The notes beneath the pieces are model-generated. The model saw nothing but the letters and a program-made list of their open reading frames with translations. It did not search any database and was not told the origin of the DNA. The translations under genes were made by a program, and so were the position numbers. DNA of 9,376 nucleotides, taken from assembly GCA_013816695.1 (NCBI GenBank), contig JACDDZ010000056.1, forward strand, positions 1 through 9,376. Direction: 5' to 3'. Of the stretch, positions 7,003-9,376 are shown piece after piece; the stretch's first letter is position 1; each line of letters opens with the position of its first letter. Origin of the DNA: Gemmatimonadaceae bacterium. Its GTDB lineage: Bacteria > Gemmatimonadota > Gemmatimonadetes > Gemmatimonadales > Gemmatimonadaceae.

Positions 7003-7910
7003 TGCCGAAACGCCCGCTACCCGTCCGTCTCGGATGGACGCTGCGAGACTACTCAAAGCGGGTGTGGGATAACAGCGGGGAAGACAACGTATTTTTTCTG
7101 GCGGGCGGCATCGCGTTCAACATCCTGTTGGCCGCGGTGCCTTTCTTTTTGCTTTTCGCTGCCGGCCTTGCCTATTTCATGAACCAGAGCACCGACGTTT
7201 CGTCGGGCGAAATTACCGCGTTCGTCGAGCGACTCATGCCGCCGCGCGCGAGCGGTGATCCCTCTCCGCTCAATAGCATTCTCGTCAGCATCATCAAGTC
7301 GAAGGGAACCGTCGGCGCGTACGGCGCCATTGGATTCATCTGGTTTTCCACGCGGTTGTTCGGTTCGCTGCGTAGCGTCCTCTGCGAGATTTTCGACATT
7401 GACTCCGACCGGGGCATCATCGCCGGCAAAATTTTCGACATCAAGATCACGCTCGTGTCCACAATTTTTCTGATCGCATACACGGCGCTCAGCACCTATC
7501 TCGCGTTCGCAACGAGTCAGGGAGTCCGCGTACTTGAGCAGGCAGGGCTCAGAAAGGACCTGATGGGACAGCTTGAGTACAATGTCGGGCAGATGATCGC
7601 CTTCATCTTCATAGCAATGATGTTCTTTTCCCTGTACAAGTGGCTTCCGAACCGGAAAATCCGCTGGCAGACGGCCCTGATCGCTGCCCTGTTCACCAGC
7701 TTCATGCTGGAGCTCGCCAAGTACGTCTTCGGCGCATATGTGCGGTCATTCAACCCCGGCTCCATCTACACAGGTACTATCGCAGCGGCCGTACTCGTGG
7801 TGATCTGGGTTTACTACGCTGCCATGATCTTCATCCTGGGGGGCGAGGTTGCGCAGGTACATGAGCTCCGCCGGGTTCGAAAGCTTCAACGCGAAGCATT
7901 CGAGGACTAG
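7002..7910 (+). CDS. YihY/BrkB-family integral inner-membrane protein
   Basis: A 302-residue polytopic membrane protein of the YihY (BrkB, virulence factor/UPF0761) family. The family was once annotated as ribonuclease BN, but that activity belongs to another protein; its true role is unsettled. GTG 7002 overlaps the last base of the preceding TAG, and a purine run AAAGAGA lies just upstream. After a basic N-terminus, about six hydrophobic segments are seen near residues 31-60 (FFLAGGIAFNILLAAVPFF, the family hallmark), 101-122, 145-172, 194-215, 222-248 and 256-278. The characteristic RLFGSLRSVLCEIFDI loop follows segment two, and the tail carries GGEVAQVHELRR. No signal peptide is needed. 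Length matches the family (about 280-320). No clear terminator follows in the next 100 bases. Confidence 0.9.
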   Translation: MPKRPLPVRLGWTLRDYSKRVWDNSGEDNVFFLAGGIAFNILLAAVPFFLLFAAGLAYFMNQSTDVSSGEITAFVERLMPPRASGDPSPLNSILVSIIKSKGTVGAYGAIGFIWFSTRLFGSLRSVLCEIFDIDSDRGIIAGKIFDIKITLVSTIFLIAYTALSTYLAFATSQGVRVLEQAGLRKDLMGQLEYNVGQMIAFIFIAMMFFSLYKWLPNRKIRWQTALIAALFTSFMLELAKYVFGAYVRSFNPGSIYTGTIAAAVLVVIWVYYAAMIFILGGEVAQVHELRRVRKLQREAFED

Positions 7911-8016
7911 CCGCTCCAAACGTGCCGGGTAGTCGCTTACAAAAATCTTACTCATCCGTGGAACGAAGGTTGCCTAAATTTATGGGTGAGAAACATCTAA
8001 GCCGTGGAGGCAAATC
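7911..8016 (+). promoter_or_regulatory. Intergenic leader with a possible promoter for the lipoprotein gene
   Basis: This gap of 106 bases is AT-richer than its flanks. TAAATT at 7975-7980 is a reasonable -10 element, about 42 bases before the GTG start. No good -35 hexamer lies 16-18 bases upstream; TTACTC at 7948-7953 would give a 21-base spacer. Since the next gene ends in its own terminator, a promoter somewhere here is likely, but its exact position is a guess. Confidence 0.4.
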
Positions 8017-8019
8017 GTG
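8006..8019 (+). promoter_or_regulatory. Strong Shine-Dalgarno for a GTG start
   Basis: GGAGG at 8006-8010 stands 6 bases before GTG 8017. It supports both the GTG start and the small lipoprotein gene as real. Confidence 0.75.
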
Positions 8020-8253
8020 CGTAAGATTGCTGCAGTTGCGGTCCTAATGGCCGTAGTATCCCTTTCCGCTTGCAAGAAGACGGAATCCGGAGATCTGGAA
8101 GTTGAAAAGCCGGTCGTAGGAACAGTTACCGACACGCTGAACGTCCCGACGGTCGAAGTAGGAACCGAGTCGACGACCGTCGCCGTGCCGAAGGTCGAGG
8201 TGAAGAAGGATTCAGTCACCGTCAAGACGCCGACAGTAAACGTCAAGCGCTAG
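8017..8253 (+). CDS. Small repeat-containing lipoprotein
   Basis: A 78-residue precursor. Residues 1-18 form a lipoprotein signal: a basic start (MRK), a hydrophobic core (IAAVAVLMAVVS) and the lipobox L16-S17-A18-C19, so Cys19 should be lipidated and the protein anchored in a membrane facing the periplasm. KK follows the cysteine, with no Asp at +2. The mature part is only 60 residues, free of aromatic residues, rich in Val, Thr, Lys and Glu. From residue 39 it is three copies of a 14-residue repeat of the form xT(L/V)xxPxVxVxxxS, the last one cut short by the stop. Alternating Val/Thr suggests extended beta strands. It has its own Shine-Dalgarno and terminator, so it is probably transcribed alone. 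I do not recognise the family, and no function is assigned. Confidence 0.85.
   Translation: MRKIAAVAVLMAVVSLSACKKTESGDLEVEKPVVGTVTDTLNVPTVEVGTESTTVAVPKVEVKKDSVTVKTPTVNVKR
8131..8250 (+). repeat. Tandem 42-nt (14-residue) coding repeat, about 2.9 copies
   Basis: Copies are at 8131-8172, 8173-8214 and 8215-8250. The proteins read DTLNVPTVEVGTES, TTVAVPKVEVKKDS and VTVKTPTVNVKR. Pro at position 6, Val at 8 and 10, and Thr at 2 hold in all copies. DNA identity between copies is modest, so the duplications are old and kept at the protein level. A vaguer partial copy (EVEKPVVGTVT) precedes them. Confidence 0.75.
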
Positions 8254-8267
8254 TCGCTTTGTCGCTG

Positions 8268-8299
8268 AAAAGCCTCACTCATTTGGGTGGGGCTTTTTT
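8268..8299 (+). terminator. Intrinsic terminator after the lipoprotein gene
   Basis: An 11-bp stem, AAGCCTCACTC (8270-8280) with GGGTGGGGCTT (8285-8295), includes two G-U pairs in the RNA. It has an ATTT loop and a T-tract at 8294-8299. Flanking A and T bases extend the stem. It starts 16 bases after the stop codon and separates the lipoprotein gene from the SRP RNA gene. Confidence 0.92.
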
Positions 8300-8323
8300 G
8301 TATCCGGGGGTTGAGCGCCAGTT

Positions 8324-8329
8324 TATATT
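8324..8329 (+). promoter_or_regulatory. Probable -10 element of the SRP RNA promoter
   Basis: TATATT matches 5 of 6 bases of the TATAAT consensus and stands 6 bases before the first paired base of the SRP RNA at 8336. No convincing -35 is seen at 16-18 bases upstream; TTGTAT at 8298-8303 would need a 20-base spacer. Position relative to the RNA is the main support. Confidence 0.5.
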
Positions 8330-8335
8330 TAGGCC

Positions 8336-8434
8336 TACTCCAGGTCCCGGAGGGCGTAGACCCGCTAATCCCGTCAGGACCGAGAGGTAGCAGCGGCATG
8401 TGGTGCTTTACGTTGCTCCGCCAGACCTGGGGTA
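8336..8434 (+). ncRNA. ffs: Signal recognition particle RNA, small (4.5S) type
   Basis: The RNA of the signal recognition particle binds Ffh and targets nascent membrane proteins to FtsY and the translocon. Ends are set from pairing: 8336-8346 pairs with 8424-8434 over 11 bp (one G-U). Inner stems CGGAG/CTCCG (8348-8352 with 8416-8420) and GCGTA/TACGT (8354-8358 with 8409-8413) continue the rod. The tip (8371-8396) is the universal domain IV: CCG, TCAGG, ACC, a GAGA tetraloop of the GNRA class, GGT, AGCAG and CGG, giving the asymmetric and symmetric loops that Ffh contacts. About 99 nt and no Alu domain make it the short type. SRP RNA just before dnaX is a known arrangement, for example in Bacillus, where the RNA is the longer form. 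True transcript ends may differ by a few bases. Confidence 0.93.
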
Positions 8435-8447
8435 ATCCCGCCTTCTA

Positions 8448-9376
8448 ATGTCCCTCGCACTAGCTCGCAAATACCGGCCGCGAAACTTCGCTGAAGTAGC
8501 GGTTCAGTCGCATGTGTCAAGCACATTGCGAGGAGCAATCGCGCGCGGTCGCGTTGCACACGGATATCTCCTTTGTGGTCCACGGGGAACAGGCAAGACA
8601 ACGCTCGCCCGCGTTCTCGCCATGGCGCTCAATTGCGAAAACAAGCAGGAAAATGGCGAGCCGTGCGGAAAGTGCATCTCCTGCCAGCGAATCTGGGCGG
8701 GATCGTCGAGTCTCGACGTCGTGGAAATCGATGCCGCCTCCAACCGTGGCGTAGACGACGCGCGCGACCTGCGCGAGCGCGCCATGTATGCCCCAACAGG
8801 CGATGATCGCTACAAGGTCTACATAGTCGACGAAGCGCACATGCTCACTCGCGAGGCCTGGAACGCGCTTCTCAAGATCCTCGAAGAACCGCCTCCGCGC
8901 GTTGTGTTTGTCTTCGCGACTACCGAGCCCCAGAAAATTGCCCAAACTGCTGCCCCGGTCCTGAGCCGGCTGCAGCGTTTTGACCTGAAAAGAATCGGCG
9001 CTGCAGACATCACCATTCGACTCAAGCAGGTGCTTGCCGAGGAAGGCATCGAGGCGGCACCGGACGCGCTGGCAATGCTTGCCAGGGCCGCAGACGGATC
9101 CATGCGTGATGCCCTCAGTCTCACTGACCAGGTTCTCTCAGTCGGTGCCGGTTCGGTCACGGCCACGCGGGTTCGCGATGCCCTGGGGCTTGTGGCCGAA
9201 GATGAATTTCTGGCAGTGCTTCGCCTGATCGCGGATCGACGCGCGCATGACGTGTTCCCGGTAGTTGCAAAACTTGCCGATGCTGGCGTCGATTTCGGTG
9301 TGTTTCTCACCGGCCTCGCCGACATGATCAGGGCCCAGCTTGCCATCGCTCTTGGTGGGAAAGCAGAGGGAGTTTC
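8448..9376 (+). CDS. dnaX: DNA polymerase III subunit gamma/tau, 3'-truncated by the window edge
   Basis: ATP-driven clamp-loader subunit of the replisome, loading the beta clamp onto primed DNA. The frame is open from ATG 8448 to the window end, about 309 residues. The N-terminus LARKYRPRNFAEV is typical and supports the start, although no good Shine-Dalgarno precedes it. Visible are Walker A GPRGTGKTT (44-52), a zinc module with Cys63, Cys73, Cys76 and Cys79, Walker B VYIVDEAH with D128-E129, the LLKILEEPP segment, sensor 1 FVFATTEP, and the arginine-finger SR motif in PVLSRLQRFDL. Leu replaces the usual Cys of SRC, a position known to vary (Thr in Thermus, for example). The GSMRDALSLTDQ sensor 2 helix is intact, and domain III begins near residue 240. 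The tau-specific part and any slippage site lie beyond the edge. Confidence 0.95.
   Translation, partial: MSLALARKYRPRNFAEVAVQSHVSSTLRGAIARGRVAHGYLLCGPRGTGKTTLARVLAMALNCENKQENGEPCGKCISCQRIWAGSSSLDVVEIDAASNRGVDDARDLRERAMYAPTGDDRYKVYIVDEAHMLTREAWNALLKILEEPPPRVVFVFATTEPQKIAQTAAPVLSRLQRFDLKRIGAADITIRLKQVLAEEGIEAAPDALAMLARAADGSMRDALSLTDQVLSVGAGSVTATRVRDALGLVAEDEFLAVLRLIADRRAHDVFPVVAKLADAGVDFGVFLTGLADMIRAQLAIALGGKAEGV

Noticed and set aside
7930..8259. The 9-base direct repeat TAGTCGCTT at 7930-7938 and 8251-8259 flanks the lipoprotein gene
   Set aside because: It is too short, the second copy begins with the stop codon, and there are no inverted ends or transposase, so it does not support an insertion.
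8366..8440. TAATCCCG occurs at 8366-8373 and 8433-8440, and GGG-GTAAT-CCC at 8430-8439 could form a small hairpin
   Set aside because: The first copy lies inside the SRP RNA rod and the 3-bp hairpin is too weak to be a terminator or a convincing switch.
8504..9346. Long minus-strand frames opposite dnaX
   Set aside because: They are mirror frames of a clearly conserved dnaX coding region, and their translations show no domain-like features.
9100..9376. A programmed frameshift site in dnaX (A-rich slippery sequence)
   Set aside because: No A6G-like slippery run or stop/stem combination is present in the visible part; such sites normally lie further downstream, beyond the window.

Overview
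The window is ordinary chromosomal DNA of a moderately GC-rich bacterium, with every recognisable gene on the + strand. The best guess for the organism is Gemmatimonadota or a neighbouring soil phylum. This rests on general protein flavour, an NtrC-type regulator and an SRP RNA-dnaX junction, so it is an inference and not proof. There are no mobile elements, CRISPR arrays or tRNAs.

Positions 1-4696 form a sugar-phosphate block. It holds the 3' part of pyruvate kinase (pyk), a PhnP-like metallo-hydrolase whose start appears to be a CTG overlapping the pyk stop, glucose-6-phosphate isomerase (pgi, starting directly after the preceding stop) and a long class II fructose-bisphosphate aldolase (fba). 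These genes are packed tightly enough to be one transcript, except for 38 bases between pgi and fba. A short perfect hairpin lies at the 3' end of pgi.

Positions 4641-7910 form a regulatory and envelope block. A small protein has a histidine-kinase dimerisation/H-box segment but no recognisable ATPase domain. It is followed by an NtrC-family sigma-54 activator with a receiver domain, an intact AAA+ domain with GAFTGS, and a weak C-terminal helix-turn-helix. Next come a YtxH-type small membrane protein and a YihY/BrkB-type six-helix membrane protein, joined by a one-base stop/start overlap. The H-box protein and the response regulator could be a split phosphorelay, which is the most interesting idea in the window.

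Positions 7911-8300 hold a monocistronic small lipoprotein gene with its own leader, a strong Shine-Dalgarno site and a clear intrinsic terminator. The mature protein is largely a tandem 14-residue valine/proline repeat.

Positions 8324-9376 hold a small-type SRP (4.5S) RNA gene of about 99 nt. It ends only about 13 bases before the ATG of dnaX (DNA polymerase III gamma/tau), which runs off the right edge. There is no terminator and no good Shine-Dalgarno site between them, so dnaX expression probably depends on read-through of, or processing from, the SRP RNA transcript.
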